A stretch of 64,000 bases of DNA, taken from Calliopum simillimum (Eukaryota; Arthropoda; Insecta; Diptera; Lauxaniidae). Position 1 is the stretch's first letter, and every line of letters begins with the position of its first letter. The translations under genes were made by a program, and so were the position numbers. The stretch lies in NCBI GenBank assembly GCA_951812925.1, contig OX638368.1, positions 120,179,309 through 120,243,308 of the forward strand, given 5' to 3'. Positions 11,107 to 23,136 of this stretch are shown in pieces. A model generated the notes under the pieces. The model saw nothing but the letters and a program-made list of their open reading frames with translations. It searched no databases and was not told where the DNA came from.

Positions 11107-13526
11107 ACCATTAGTGCCCAGCGGTGCCATACGGCACCCAAAACTAAGTTAACTTCAAAAACGATTTAAAATTAATCAAAGCAAGACATGACTTTTAAAA
11201 CTAGAAAAGTATGAATTTGGATATTTTTCTAGCTATTGGAAATTGTTTTTTCGTTTACTTGTCACGGTGTGCCTTAACCCGTTCTAAATCGGACGTCGTA
11301 GCACATCAAATTTTTTTCCAGATTCTGTTTACTTATCGTTCAAATGATGTATAAAAAAATTTTCACTCGTGACTCCTCGACTAAATTTTGAGATAATCGC
11401 TTTTCCAATTGGGGCATTTTCCCATACAAAAAGAAAAACATTTTTTTTTTAACTACATTAAACAAAAATTAAAATAATTACAATCGATGTGTTTTGCAAT
11501 GCGTAACACGAATCCAACCTCAGAATTGCTCTATCGTGTATAGTTTATGAGATATTGTAACCTAAAGACCAAAAAAAGTCGTTTTTTGCCATTTTTTGAA
11601 GCAATAGAACTATGTAACATATCATTTATTCGTCAAATGTGGCTTAAATACTGGAAAGCCCTAATCTTTTCCATTAAAACCTAATTTAAGTTATATTTAT
11701 ATCTTCATGCTTCTAAGAGATATCGTAGACCGAAATATTGTCAAAACGGGTTTTTTGCACTTTTGTGTCTTTTTAGGTTAGGATATCTTTGAGAAAAAAA
11801 AAGAATTCAACATAATTTAAATTAGGTTTTAAAGGTAAAGATTAGGACTTTAAAGTTGCTTACCAGATTTAACGAAATTAAAGTTTCTTTCACATTTTAA
11901 ACATGTTCAACGAACCGACCATTTCAAAATTCAGCCGTATGCCATACACGTAACAACACTAGAGGTGTTAAACTGCTGAATTTAGAAGTAGTCGGTTCGT
12001 TGAACATGTTTAACATGTGAAAGAAATTTTAATTTCGTTAAATCTGGTAAGCAACTTTAAAGTCCTAATCTTTGCCTTTAAAACCTTATTTAAATTATAT
12101 TGAATTCTTTTTTTTTCTCAAAGATATCCTAACCTAAAAAGACACAAAAGTGCAAAAAACCCGTTTTGACAATATTTCGGTCTACGATATCTCTTAGAAG
12201 CATGAAGATATAAATATAACTTAAATTAGGTTTTAACGGAAAAGATTAGGGCTTTCAAGTATTTAAGCCACATTCGACGAATAAGTGATATGTTACATAG
12301 TTATATTGCTTCAAAAAATGGCAAAAGACAACTTTTTTTGGTCTTTAGGTTACAATATCTCATAAACTATACACGATAGAGCAATTCTGAGGTTGGATTC
12401 GAGTTACGCATTGCAAAACACATCGATTGTGATTATTTGAATTTTTGTTTAAAGTAGTTAAAAAAAAAAATTTTTTCTTTTTGTATGGGAAAATGCCCCA
12501 ATTGGAAAAGCGATTATCTCAAAATTTAGTCGAGGAGTCACGAGTGAAAATTTTTTTATACATCATTTGAACGTTAAATAAACAGAATCTGGAAAAAAAT
12601 TTGATGTGCTACGACGTCCGATTTAGAACGGGTTAAGGCACACCGTGTTGTGTCAAGTGTTAGTGGTAGTTATCGTTTTTTGATTGCTTGTTGGCAGAAA
12701 AGTGAAAAATATTTTGATACCGTACGACTTGAGGTAAGGAATCACCTTTTATCGTTATTTAGTCATATATTTTGAAACTTTTTGTAAGCATTTTTATTTT
12801 AAAAAGCCTAATGAGTACTTTGAAGTAAAAATCAATAAAATCCGTTTTAAAACAAACGAGTTGTGATGATTTGAAAAACCAAAGTGCTATACGGCACCGC
12901 TGGGCACTGGCTAGCAATTTTTTTCTGAGTGCCGTATGGCATCGCTGGGCATTACCTAGCACGAAAGTTATTGTTTCTCTATGAGCCGTACGGCACCGCT
13001 GGGCATTAGCCAACAATACATTGTGTACGTAAGTGGGTGTTAACTCTCATCACAACACAATTTGCATAGTATAAAATCTAGATGTTGGGTTTTTATTTTT
13101 GACTTATAGGGATTAAGTTTTAATTATAGAGCCATTTGAATGCTTTATTGCATTTGCTAACAAGACTTTCGCCTCAGCAGGATTTAATCCTTGCAGTCGA
13201 ACATACTATTACTTTTCTCCTTAATTATGCTATAATCTAAGTTTGTAGCTTTCTTTTGCGTAGTTAGTGATAAACAATATAATTTAATTGTTTGAAGTAC
13301 ATATAAGGGCATTTTTTACTAAAAACTGATAATTTTTCCTGTTATATAAAAATAATTAAATGTATATGAATGCCCAGCGGTGCCGTACGGCACCCACAGT
13401 CATTCCGCCGTTCCTAACCAAGACTTAGTAAAATTTTTTTTTCATAAACATAGCTTAAGTCCAGGAGGCTAACTCCTGAAAATTTCAGCATCGTATCTTC
13501 CGTGGTTCTCGTTGGGCATTAATGGG
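11107..13526. mobile_element. TTAA-type element with repeated 16-bp palindrome, 2.4 kb
   Basis: It is bounded by TTAA at 11103-11106 and 13527-13530. Its ends are ACCATTAGTGCCCAGCG and the inverse of CCCATTAATGCCCAACG. It sits inside the Tc1 transposase gene, and the unsplit Tc1 sequence is present in the inverted arm near 10518-10550. GGTGCCGTACGGCACC, perfect at 13379-13394, recurs in variant form at 11123, 12883, 12928 and 12982, always next to TGCCCAGCG or its inverse. No transposase gene is visible. The interior is occupied by another TTAA-flanked element (11278-12632). Confidence 0.75.
11278..12632. mobile_element. TTAA-type fold-back element, ~0.66-kb arms
   Basis: It starts CCCGTTCTAAATCGGACG and ends with the exact inverse, with TTAA on each side (11274-11277, 12633-12636). 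The two arms (about 11278-11935 and 11970-12632) are near-identical inverted copies that meet around 11936-11970. The insertion lies at the exact centre of a palindromic target: CACGGTGTGCC stands before the left TTAA and its reverse complement after the right TTAA. The arms have no conserved ORF. Arm similarity implies recent formation or ongoing gene conversion. Confidence 0.85.
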
Positions 13527-13840
13527 TTAAAGCAGTTATTGATGAACTAGAAGGCTATACAAAATATTACCATTAGTTTTCGAGGTTCAGAATGTGAAGT
13601 CACAAAATTAATCAAGTTTAGTATTTTTGATATTGTTCTATTATTTTTTTTTTAAGGAAGAGTTTTCATGGAATGTTTTCCTTGTTTAATTTCCTTTACC
13701 TAATGCAGTTCTACCAAAATAAAGATACATTTAAAATACAAACCCATTTCAGACTTTTTGTTAGTTGTTTGCATTCATTGCCAAAGCGTGATCAATTTTG
13801 TGAGTTACTGTATATGTCCCGTAAGTCCTGAAAGGGTTAA

Positions 13841-16582
13841 TAAAATATAGCTAGTTAAGAAATATTCATGATACGTCAACGGACACGCCTACTTACCATA
13901 AAAAAAATAATATGCAACATAAAAAAAAAGAATCTTGCATAGTTTTAGGCGACGATTTTCGTTTTTTAACATCCTGTTCTACATATTTTGTACTGAAAAT
14001 TAAGATTCGCTATAACCTCTTCAACTTCAACAATTTGAGAAAACTTTGTAGAGATGAATTTTGTGATTTTTTATGGGCTTCAATTTTATGAAGCGCCCTT
14101 GACACCTTTGGGTGGTAGAAACTGAGATAATGAGTACAACTAGTCGAAAAAAACATTTGAGATAAATTACTTCTATGCATGAAATATAGCCCACATCTAT
14201 ATACCATATTTGATGATCGGACGACAAATGGTGGAGCAATAGGAATAAATCACATAGCGTAGTGGGCACTCTCCACATATAGGCATTTTTGCCAAAAGGT
14301 TCACCACTAAATTTCTACACAAAAATGCACAAATGTCTATTACAAAAATTATTTATATGTATATGTAACTACACCACTGAGTTGCATGAAAAAGGAAATC
14401 AGTGACTTTGGCTAGTTTTTTCGAAGTAAAATTATAGCATTTTAGAAAAAGTGTAAACAGCACCTTCTTAGTTTAGCATTTCTGTATAAATCCGCATCAT
14501 TACATTTTTAAAATATTGTGATCGAAAAAATGCCCAGCAACAAGATGCCGGATAGATATGTAGCAACCTATGTAAAATATACGACATAAAAGTAATTTGT
14601 GGTATCTTATCGTCATTTTATCTGAAGAGTAGTAAAAAAAAAATTTGCAAATAGAATTACTTACTTATAACTCAAGTGAATTTTTATTGTTAATATAAAT
14701 TTCATAAGAGACATTGATATATTTTCATTAATAAAATCTATATATATTACAAACTTGCAGAAAACATTCAATTGCTTATTGCTTAATGAAACGCAAATAC
14801 TAAACTGTAATGTTTATTTGAAATTAATTTTCAAAAAGCAATACAAAATAAATAAATTTTCATTTGAATGCAAAATAATATTCTATAAAATGTTTCGAAA
14901 AGTAAACTTTCCTTTTGATAATAGCAAAGTGCAAGAAATTGAGACAAAAATATTTTGTCTGAGATCTTTTTTTTTTTTTTTTTGTAATTTCTTGTTTCGA
15001 ATCTGGCAAAATCTTTTCTATAGCCAAAAATTTAAAATTTTTAAAAAAATTATTTCCTCAGAAAAGACTTTAGAATTGAATTTGGCCTCTAACCCTTGGT
15101 TAATTAAGCATTTTGTACATAACATAATTCAAGAAAATTACTTTATGTATGTATATATATTTTTTATTTCTTTTTTTATAACAAAATTTGTTTTTTATCA
15201 CGTGTATGCAAATAAATGAAGGCATTCCCGATAGCATAATTGTTCAAATAACTTTGGCATACCGCATAGGAAATAGTTGCCCAATTTTATGGTATTTCTT
15301 GTGAAAATAAAGACATTTTTATGGCCCACACTGTTAAGTAAATAAACGTGTGTTCAAAACGCAATTCTAACATCGCCGGCAACATGCAAAAAAAAAAAAA
15401 GAAAAAACAGTGGGGAAAATTTAATTGTAAGCAAATTTAGTTTATTTTTGCTGCTACCAAATAAAAACTACAGTCATAAGAAATTATCAATTTTGGTTCC
15501 TTGTATATTTGCTCAAGCGATTGGCGTTATAAGTAAACAAAAATTTGGCATTTAAATGCATAATATAACAGCATTTTCATTTTTATTATACACCGGCAGA
15601 TACAACTTTTAGTTGTCTTATATCTTATGTCTTGTATCTTATATCTAACTTCAATTCTTTCCAACATTCTTCCCTTAAAACAATAGTTTGCTTGAAGATT
15701 TCTCACAAGTTAACATTACCATTGATTGATAGCAAACCATCGAAATGACGCACCCATCATACTAGAGCGACCAAGCAACGTCTTCTTTCGTTCAATCATG
15801 TAATTTCATTTAAAAGTTTCCATCGTTTGCGCTTCCCTATCATCCTGATTACTATCAATCGTGCACAAAATTCTTTATAAGGAATTTTTGAAAATGAGAG
15901 AGAGAGAGAGAGAGAAAAAAAAAAAAACAACAAATTGTTTAAAATTCTTCAGCATATTTAATTGAAATTGTATTTGCAGTATAACAACGCCAGTTGCTTG
16001 CAATCAATTTAATTCAATCAGCTCCTGAATTTGTCCAATATTCTACCCATTCGCATAGAATAAAGCCTGCGTTGCTTTCAAATTAAAATAGTTGAACTAG
16101 AAATTTTAATCAAATTGTACTCGTACCTGCATTGTTACTACTTACTTAAATGGAATTTGTAATAAAATGTTCTTCCCAAATGTTGATCAATTATTAAATT
16201 ATCATTTAAATGCTTCAAGTTATCTTGAAAATATAAAGAAAATGCTCCATTTATTGAAAAACTAAACATTTTTCATTCGTCTAGTAACGAAATCTTAAAT
16301 GGACAAAGTTAAAAATCTCGAAAATATCCGAAAAATTATGACATTATTAGTTCATGTTGGGAAACTATGATGATGTCGAAATTCTTGAGAATTGGAGAGA
16401 TGTTGCAAAAAAAAGTAATAAAGTAGTCAATGTAGCAAAATTTTGAAGATGCTGAAAAAGTTAACTCCGTCATTTGACAGACCATTTCCAGCTCAATTTT
16501 TTCGAAATCTGCAATTGGGTCCACAGATTTTTATAAAAATTCACAGAGCTGTTCTCAGTGCTTAGCATGTATGTATTCTCCT
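13841..16582. other. Gene-poor stretch with GA microsatellite
   Basis: No convincing gene. A (GA)n run lies at 15896-15914. The ORF at 14755-15219 is long (154 codons) but is made of AT-rich codons (Phe, Lys, Asn, Ile), starts at TTG and matches no family. I see no splice context that would support it. Confidence 0.5.
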
Positions 16583-17550
16583 TTAACTCCTAGGAGGAGC
16601 ATAGGGCCAATATGAAATCTCTCCATTTGTCACGATCCCTTGCGATGACTTTGATCTCTTGCCACGATTTTCCCGATTCTTGGATTTCCTTTTCCAACGA
16701 CCTTTTCCAGTTGGTTTTGGGTCTACCACGTCCTCTACTGCCTTGTAGATTCCACTCAAGGGCCTGGCGACAAACTTCGCTGTGTGGTTTCCGGAGAGTG
16801 TGCCAATCCATCCCCATTTGCGCAGCTTGATCTCGTTTGCTATAGCCTTCTGTTTGCATTTTTGATGTAGCTCGGCATTTGATATAGTGCGAGGCCACCA
16901 AACCTTTAGTATACGCCTTAAGCATTTGTTGACGAATACTTGCAGCTTGTTTGTTAGTTGTTCAGTAACAAGCCATGTTTCGCACCCATATAACAAAACC
17001 GATTTCACATTCGAATCAAAAATGCGCACTCTCGTTTTGGTGGATATAACGGATGAAGACCATATTTTGTTCAGTTGAGCAAACGCGCCTTTTGCTTTTG
17101 CTATTCTTGAGTTGATATCCTCTTTTGCTCCACCATCCATGGAGATAATGCTGCCTAGATACGTGAAGCTATCGACGTTTCCGATGTCATCACTGCCAGC
17201 TTTAAACGTGATGTCATTGCTTGCGTTTAGCTTCATGCTTTTAGTCTTGGATACGTCGATTTTTAGGCCGGCCTTTTGTGATTCCAAGACAAGGTCTTCA
17301 ATTTTGCTTTGCATATCTGAATGTTTGGACGATAAGAGGCAGATGTCGTCAGCGTAGTCGAGATCTTCCAGATGTTCGGTAAAGTTCCATTGAATACCCC
17401 TTTTGGCCTTATTAAGAGCTTTATCTAGGATATCATCAAGAACGATAAGGAAGAGTGATGGTGATAGTAAACACCCCTGCCGTACGCCTGAATTAGTGGT
17501 GAATGTCGGTGACAACAACCCGTTGTGTAACACACTGCATTTAAAGCCTT
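16583..17550 (-). pseudogene. 5'-truncated RTE-like LINE reverse transcriptase
   Basis: The minus strand encodes the C-terminal half of a non-LTR reverse transcriptase. In order it shows GVRQGCLLSPSLF (RT block 4), LDYADDICLLS (catalytic YADD), the YLGSIIS block, then VLLYGCETW and the WGWIG...GRPKTNWK tail that typically ends such ORF2 proteins. The frame from 17533 fails after GWIG near 16815. The ending GRGRPKTNWKRSLEKEI...LCSS continues in another frame to 16590, so one small indel separates them. The fingers region of RT and any endonuclease are missing, and homology stops abruptly near 17550, as in 5'-truncated insertions. I infer RTE-like from the motif style. The protein is dead because of truncation and frameshift. 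Confidence 0.85.
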
Positions 17551-17868
17551 AGCATGGAGACTTCTTATTATTAGTTTTGCGTAAAGTTATGGGCATGGAA
17601 CTTCAGAGTGTCAAAGTAGTGTTTTTTATAAGTTCCGCCATTTTGTCAAAAATAAATTTTTTTTTTTAATTTTTGTTTTTGGTTTCTTTTAGCATTTGAA
17701 AAAATATTTTAACTACCATTTTTAAATTTTAAAATATTATCTCAAAACAATATTTTTTTTTTTTAAATTTTTTTTACATAAAGGTTAACAAAAAAACAAA
17801 CATTTTAAAGAAGACATGCCTTATGAGAGCCACCGGAATTTTTTCTTTTAAATGTCACGTAACAATTT
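17551..17868. other. Poly(T)-rich spacer
   Basis: T- and A-rich low-complexity DNA between the LINE and the next interspersed repeat; no gene. Confidence 0.5.
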
Positions 17869-18577
17869 TTATACCCTACACCCAGGGTATATTCACTTTG
17901 TCCTTCCGTTTGTAACGCAGAGAAGGAGGCGTGGCAGGTATGGAAAAGTATATATATTCTTGATCAGCGTCACCTCCTGAGTCGATATAGCCATGTCCGT
18001 CTGTCTGGCTGGCAGGCTGGCTGGGTAACGGCTGTGTGTGGAAATACAGTTTTTGGGAAAACTGAGCAAGATAATTCAATGAAATTTGGTACACTGCCTT
18101 CGTCATCAAAGTTAGCTCGGGGGATTGAAAATGAGCGAAATCGGTCAACGAACACGCCAACCGCCCATACAAAAAATATATTCAAAATGTGATAATAAGA
18201 GCATTATTTGCAAAAACAGAAGCAAAATACACATAAGAACTAGAGATAGTAAGTACAAGTTCTGAGCAAAAACTAGGCAAATTCGGACTAGAGGGCGTGG
18301 CACCTCCTATATAAACAAAAGTTTCAAAATGTTATACTAAAAGCGTTTTTTGAGATAATCCAACTTAATTTCACTCAAATACTAAGAGCATTAATTGCAA
18401 ACTCGGAACAGAAAGTAGGACTAGGACTAGAGGGCGTGGCACCTCCCATATGAGCGAAAGTTTGAAAATGCAATACTGAAAAATTTTTTTAAGAAACATT
18501 ATCCGAACTTTACTCTAACACTCAGTACAATAAATACAAGCTCCCCATATGAGCAATTTGTTCTTATACTCTCCTAG
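17869..18577 (-). repeat. Mini-me-like interspersed repeat, copy R3
   Basis: Inverted copy. The tail (ATACCCTACACCCAGGG) is at the left, and two full modules plus a partial one run rightwards (near 18296, 18434 and 18541). The head with the AGTAAGGGTG motif is missing, so this copy is 5'-truncated. Confidence 0.75.
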
Positions 18578-18792
18578 AGGTTACGGAAGAATTCAACAAT
18601 TTATTTTATTAAAAACTTGTATGTACAAGAATACGTACTTATATTGGATAGTATTTAGTATTTATTTATTTTGTGCTTTGATTTACACTCTATAGCTTCC
18701 TTTGCTTAGAAAATACAAGGTATACAAAAAAACCAATATTCAAGGGGTAATTTTTATAACTTTTTGAGAAATGGTCAAATGTAGAGGGTTAA

Positions 18793-19686
18793 CCCTTTCA
18801 GGACCGTAAGGAATTGGGAGGTTATGCAACAATGTTAGCTACTTATAATGGTCTATTAGGCGGCCAGAAAACATATTTTAAAATAAAAATTCAAAAAATT
18901 TTAACGGTTTTTCTGGAATTTTTTGGGACATATATGTCCCTATGGTCGTTAAGGGAGACTTTTTCCCCATTCATTTTTATATGGGGAAAGTAAGGGTCCA
19001 ATTGAAAAAATTTAAAGGTATGGTTTGATAGGTAAGATTAGGGCTATTTGATGCCATCAAAAGATTTAAAATAAACCATCTCCTCGAACTAAACCGCACG
19101 ATTGAAAACAGCGCTTCCTCAGCTTCAAGCACGGATATCTCGAAATCCTGAAGTATATGAGCAATTCTGGTCTCGGACTCGAATTCAGTGTCAAAAAGTA
19201 CGTTACAGTACATATGTCTACTAACAGGCTCATTAATTTTTTTTTATTTTGATTGCCTGTGAAATTGGTAAAATTGTAGTGCAAAAGTGAGTTGAAAAGT
19301 TACCCTTTATGACCATAGGGACACCGGTGTCCTAATTTGAATTTTATGATTTATCAATATCTAAACTTAAATAATGGTTCAATTAATGTATAAAACAACA
19401 ATTTATTTACATGTTAACAATTATTTCACACTATAATATGATTAAAAGCAATAAAACACCTATAAATTCTGCTGTAAAGTATAGCAATAGTTCACCACAT
19501 AAATTGTCACATTTGAATGATCATACAAAAATAACGGTGCTTCTGATGGTGTTGCCAGATTTAGTAGGAATGAAGGAAGCGTTTAGGAACTGATAAATGT
19601 CAAAGTTACATATATCAGTTTCTTACTTATTTAAATATAATTTATTTTTGTCTTGGGACACATGTGTCCCTATGGTCTTGAAAGGG
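18793..19686 (+). mobile_element. TTAA-type (piggyBac-like) MITE, 894 bp, copy 1
   Basis: Exact TTAA on both sides (18789-18792, 19687-19690). The ends are CCCTTTCAGGACCGTAAGG and GGTCTTGAAAGGG. A second copy of the same family lies inverted at 37002-37907, and a third, split one spans 9260-13836. The palindrome GGGACANNNNTGTCCC occurs three times (18925, 19318 with one mismatch, 19655), usually followed by TATGGTC. There is no transposase; the overlapping ORFs are short and not shared in frame with copy 2. It must depend on a transposase supplied elsewhere. Confidence 0.85.
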
Positions 19687-19690
19687 TTAA

Positions 19691-20356
19691 AGTTTTCTAC
19701 AAAAATATTGCCCTTAACGTCTTCCATAAGTTTTCAGAACACGTGTTATACCTCAGATGTAAAAATCGTAAAATTTAGTGGGTCGACTCAACACATGTAT
19801 AGAAAACTTCAAGGACCGATTTAAAAGGACACGTATAACTTTTTTTTTTTATGTCATCCTCAAGAAACAACAATTAGCTGAAATATATTTCATTGAATCG
19901 AAATTAAGTCAATTCCTTATAAAAACTAAATTAAATTGTCAGGAAATGTAGCAGCTTTAATTATTGTGCGATGCCTTAAAGGAAGCATGTTCTAAAAGAG
20001 AAACCGAAACGCAAAATTAAGAGAAAAAGCTGGATGCTGTATCAGTTGTCAGAAATGAAATTCAGCTTAATTATATCTTAAAATAGAAATTTTTCCACCT
20101 AAAATAAAAATAACTAAAAATAGTTATGTGTCCAACACAAAATATAAATCTAGGTACAAAACTCATCTACGCTTTTGCTATTAAATTTGATAATTCGCCA
20201 TTATTTTATATAATGTTACAAAATGTAATATAAATTAATAACTTATTTCCTTACAGCCAAATTACCTTAATTAATTAATTATTTGATATTAATAAGCACA
20301 CTAGGTGCAATTGACACAGGTCTACAAAAAATCAAAAAAGTCATGAATTTTGTTGT
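19691..20356. other. No gene seen
   Basis: AT-rich spacer, nothing recognisable. Confidence 0.5.
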
Positions 20357-20776
20357 TTAGTGTCATTATCTTAAAAAACTCTGTCAGTACATCATTTTGA
20401 AACTTTTGCTTAAATGGGAGGTGCCACACCCTCTTGTTCAAATTTGCCTAGTTATTGCTCAGAATTTGCGCTTACAATTCGTAGTATCTATGTGTATTTT
20501 GGTTGCATTGTCGTGAAAATGCTCGTAAAGTTGCATTTTGAGTATATGTTTTGTATGGGTGGTAGGCGTGTCCGTTGACCGATTTCGTTCATTTTCAATC
20601 CAAAAAAAATGTATTTCCACACACAGCCAGCCAGCCAGACAGACGGACATACATAGCTATATCGACTCAGGAGGTGACGTTGATTAAGAATATATATACT
20701 TTTCTATATCTGCCACACCTCCTTCTTTGCGTTTCAAACGGAAGGACAAAGTGAATATACCCTGGGTGTAGGGTAT
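20357..20776 (+). repeat. Mini-me-like interspersed repeat, copy R4 (shortest)
   Basis: One ~140-bp module followed by the standard tail with CAGCCAGCCAGCCAGACAGA and the closing CCTGGGTGTAGGGTATAA. The head is missing. A ~60-bp stretch before the CAGC run, containing the GACGACGAAGGCAGTGTACC segment of other copies, is deleted. Confidence 0.75.
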
Positions 20777-21770
20777 AAAAAGCAAAAGCTGAGAGATCTG
20801 ATAAAGTATGCACGCGTATATCATAAATGCGTCAAAAAAAGCTATTCCATAATTTCCCTGTTAGAATTTTTTAAATTCAGCAGGGATTTAATAATATTGC
20901 GATGCTGACAGTTTATTAAAATTTCTATAAAAGCTTTAGCACACGCTAACTAAATCGCCTTCATGAAGCATGCAATTTACATGGAAAAACCGTAGATACC
21001 TGTTTAATTTCGGGATAGGATAGAGAACGCAGAAAATTTCATCGAAAACAGCGCCCAACTACTGCTCAGCAACAGAATTTTCTATGTAGACCTGTGTACT
21101 GGAAAAGCCTCTTAAAATGTTACATACTTATGTATGCGAAATGTTTACAATAACTGCACTAATTGAGTGTTGAAATTTTCCATTGATTTGTTGAGTAATT
21201 TCGCAAAAAAATTCAATCATTAGTGCTGCATATTAAATTCATTTTGATTGTCATATTGACAACAATTGTGAATATTTTTCGTCTTTAAATGAATGCGTTA
21301 TTTCTGTGGAAAATGTTGGCTTTGTGTTTATTTATTTTCCTGTTTGTTGCACTTTACACTTCGAAATGGAGAGTGGAAAAAAAAGGCAATAATTTTCTTT
21401 TGTTTGTTTGATTGAAAATGCAGATTTTCCAAACGAAATGAATTCTGAAAAATAAAAAATTATTATCTCTCTCTCTCTCTCTCTCTCTTTTTGCTTCCTA
21501 TTGTGCTAAACTTTAGAAAATTCTTGGAAAAGTTTTTAATTTTTTTCATGCCAGTATTATGATGTTGGCTTTTTACACTTTTGCTAATGAGAGTGTAAAG
21601 TAAACTTATGGTAAGGATTTTTATAGAGAATAACAACAGTAAAGTTGTACTTAGTAGTTTGGTTTAACAATGCAAACATAAAGTTTTTCTTTTAGGTTCG
21701 TAGTTGTTTTCAAATTTGCATTCCCATTATTTAAATTGCTTTACACAATTTAAACTCAAATGAATTGCTT
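20777..21770. other. Spacer with CT microsatellite
   Basis: No gene. A (CT)n run lies at 21466-21490. Confidence 0.5.
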
Positions 21771-21845
21771 TTATACCCTTTATATATTTTCATTTTGTCC
21801 TTCCGTAGCTAACGCAGAGAAGGAGGTGTGGAAAAGTGTATGTTA
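21771..21845 (-). repeat. Fragment of the mini-me-like repeat tail
   Basis: TTGTCCTTCCGTAGCTAACG and AGAGAAGGAGGTGTGG match the last ~70 bp of the repeat in inverse orientation, about 100 bp away from copy R5. It may be a partial tandem duplicate of that copy. Confidence 0.6.
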
Positions 21846-21944
21846 TATGAGGTATTACAGATCGTTTCGGATAGGATTTCATTTTTGCGTATCCGATTTT
21901 TTTGAAACTTTTTTGTCTTATAGTAAGATTAGCATCTATGATTT

Positions 21945-22090
21945 TTATACCTTACACCCAGGGTATATTCACTTTGTCCTTCCGTTTGTAACGCAGAGAA
22001 AGAGGAGTGGCAGATATAGAAAAGTATATATATTTTAGATCAGCGTCACCTCCTGAGTCGATATACCCATGTCCGTCTGTCTGGCTGACG

Positions 22091-22128
<38 letters not shown>

Positions 22129-22906
22129 GTGTGTGTGGAAATACACTTTTTGGGAAAACTGAGCAACATAATTCAATGAAATTTGGTGCACAGCCTTCGG
22201 AAAATGAGCGAAATCGATCAAAGGACACGCCTACCGCCCATACAAAAAATGCATTCAAAATGCAATAATAACAGCATTATTCGCAATAACAGAAGCAAAA
22301 TACACAAAAATACTAGGGAGAGTAAATATAAGCTCTGAGCAAAAACTAGGTGAATTCGGACTAGAGGGCGTGGCACCTCCCATATAAACAAAAGTTTCAA
22401 AATGTTATACGGAAAGCGTTTTTTGAGATAACCCAACCAAATTTCACTCAAACACTCGGATCTATAAATGCATGCTATACGCAAGATCTTGGTAAACTCG
22501 GACAAGAGGGCGTGGCACCTCCCATATAAGCAAATGTTTCAAAATCATATAATGAAAGTGTTTTTTGAGATAATCCAACCAAATTTCACTCAAAAACGAA
22601 AAACATTAATTGTAAACTCTGAGTTTAAAGTAGGTAAAGTAGGATTAGAGGGCGTGGCACCTCCCATATAAGCGAAAGTTTCAAAATGTTATACTGAAAG
22701 ATTTTTTAAAGAAAACCTAACCGAATTTTACTCAAACACTCAGAACAGTAAATGCAAGCTCTACGCAAAATCAAGGTAAGCTCGGTGGTGAGGGCGTGGC
22801 ACTTCCCATATAAGCAATTTGTTCTTATACTCTCCTAATAATATACTTGAAATGCAGTGTAGGGTATTTAGTTTTTGGCCAGGCCAAAGATACCACACTT
22901 ACTAGT
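21945..22906 (-). repeat. Mini-me-like interspersed repeat, copy R5
   Basis: Inverted and nearly complete, from tail (TACACCCAGGGTATATTCAC) to head (GGCCAGGCCAAAGATACC, then CACACTTACTAGT). It carries four modules spaced ~142 bp (near 22365, 22507, 22650 and 22790). The GGCT tetranucleotide run at about 22085-22127 is the longest in the window. Confidence 0.8.
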
Positions 22907-23136
22907 TTACATTTTTTTTATCGAGCCGTTTCAGGGATATAAATTTTAAAAAAACTAAAAAAGCTGAAATACTCCTTACTCCGCCAATAGTTGGCCAAAT
23001 CATGTGATTGTTTTTTTAAAAGTTTTGTTTTTTGTAAGAAAATTTTTTTTACAAAAAAAAAAAAAAAAATTTTAAATAATTTTTTTACTAAATTTTCAAT
23101 TTTAAAACTAAACTGCTATATTTATCAATGATTATA

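Larger units (their letters stand above)
10262..13810 (+). mobile_element. Tc1-like element, fold-back derivative, interrupted
   Basis: TA precedes CAGTGACTCA (10260-10261) and follows GAGTTACTG (13811-13812), the Tc1-type target. The left 476 bp (10262-10737) are an inverted copy of the element's 3' part: the right end (13531-13810) joined to the end of the transposase gene (about 10927-11106). The 5' half of the original element is therefore replaced by an inverted duplicate of its 3' half. The element was later split at an internal TTAA by the element at 11107-13526. The inverted copy keeps the unsplit sequence and serves as an internal record of the empty site. Confidence 0.8.
9260..13836. 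mobile_element. TTAA-type element split by nested insertions (outermost of four)
   Basis: The left end is CCCTTTCCGGACC, preceded by CTAA at 9256-9259. The right end is GTCCTGAAAGGG, followed by TTAA at 13837-13840. Both ends match the elements at 18793-19686 and 37002-37907. Removing the Tc1 element inside (10262-13810) leaves about 1.0 kb, close to the ~0.9 kb of those relatives. Only 24 bp of this element survive to the right of the Tc1. It also hosts a 168-bp MITE at 9407. The left TTAA has one mismatch, consistent with age. The ORF at 9698-9997 inside it matches nothing and is probably chance. Confidence 0.6.

Noticed and set aside
12759..13016. Minus-strand ORF with repeated NAQRC(R/H)TA peptides
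   Set aside because: The peptide is simply the GGTGCCGTACGGCACC-type palindrome and its TGCCCAGCG flank read in frame three times.
14027..14278. Minus-strand ORF resembling a transposase scrap
   Set aside because: Some residues looked mariner-like, but no catalytic block or spacing could be established.
14755..15219. 154-codon ORF on the + strand
   Set aside because: Starts at TTG, consists mainly of AT-rich codons (Phe/Lys/Asn/Ile), matches no family and has no splice context; such runs are expected by chance in DNA this AT-rich.
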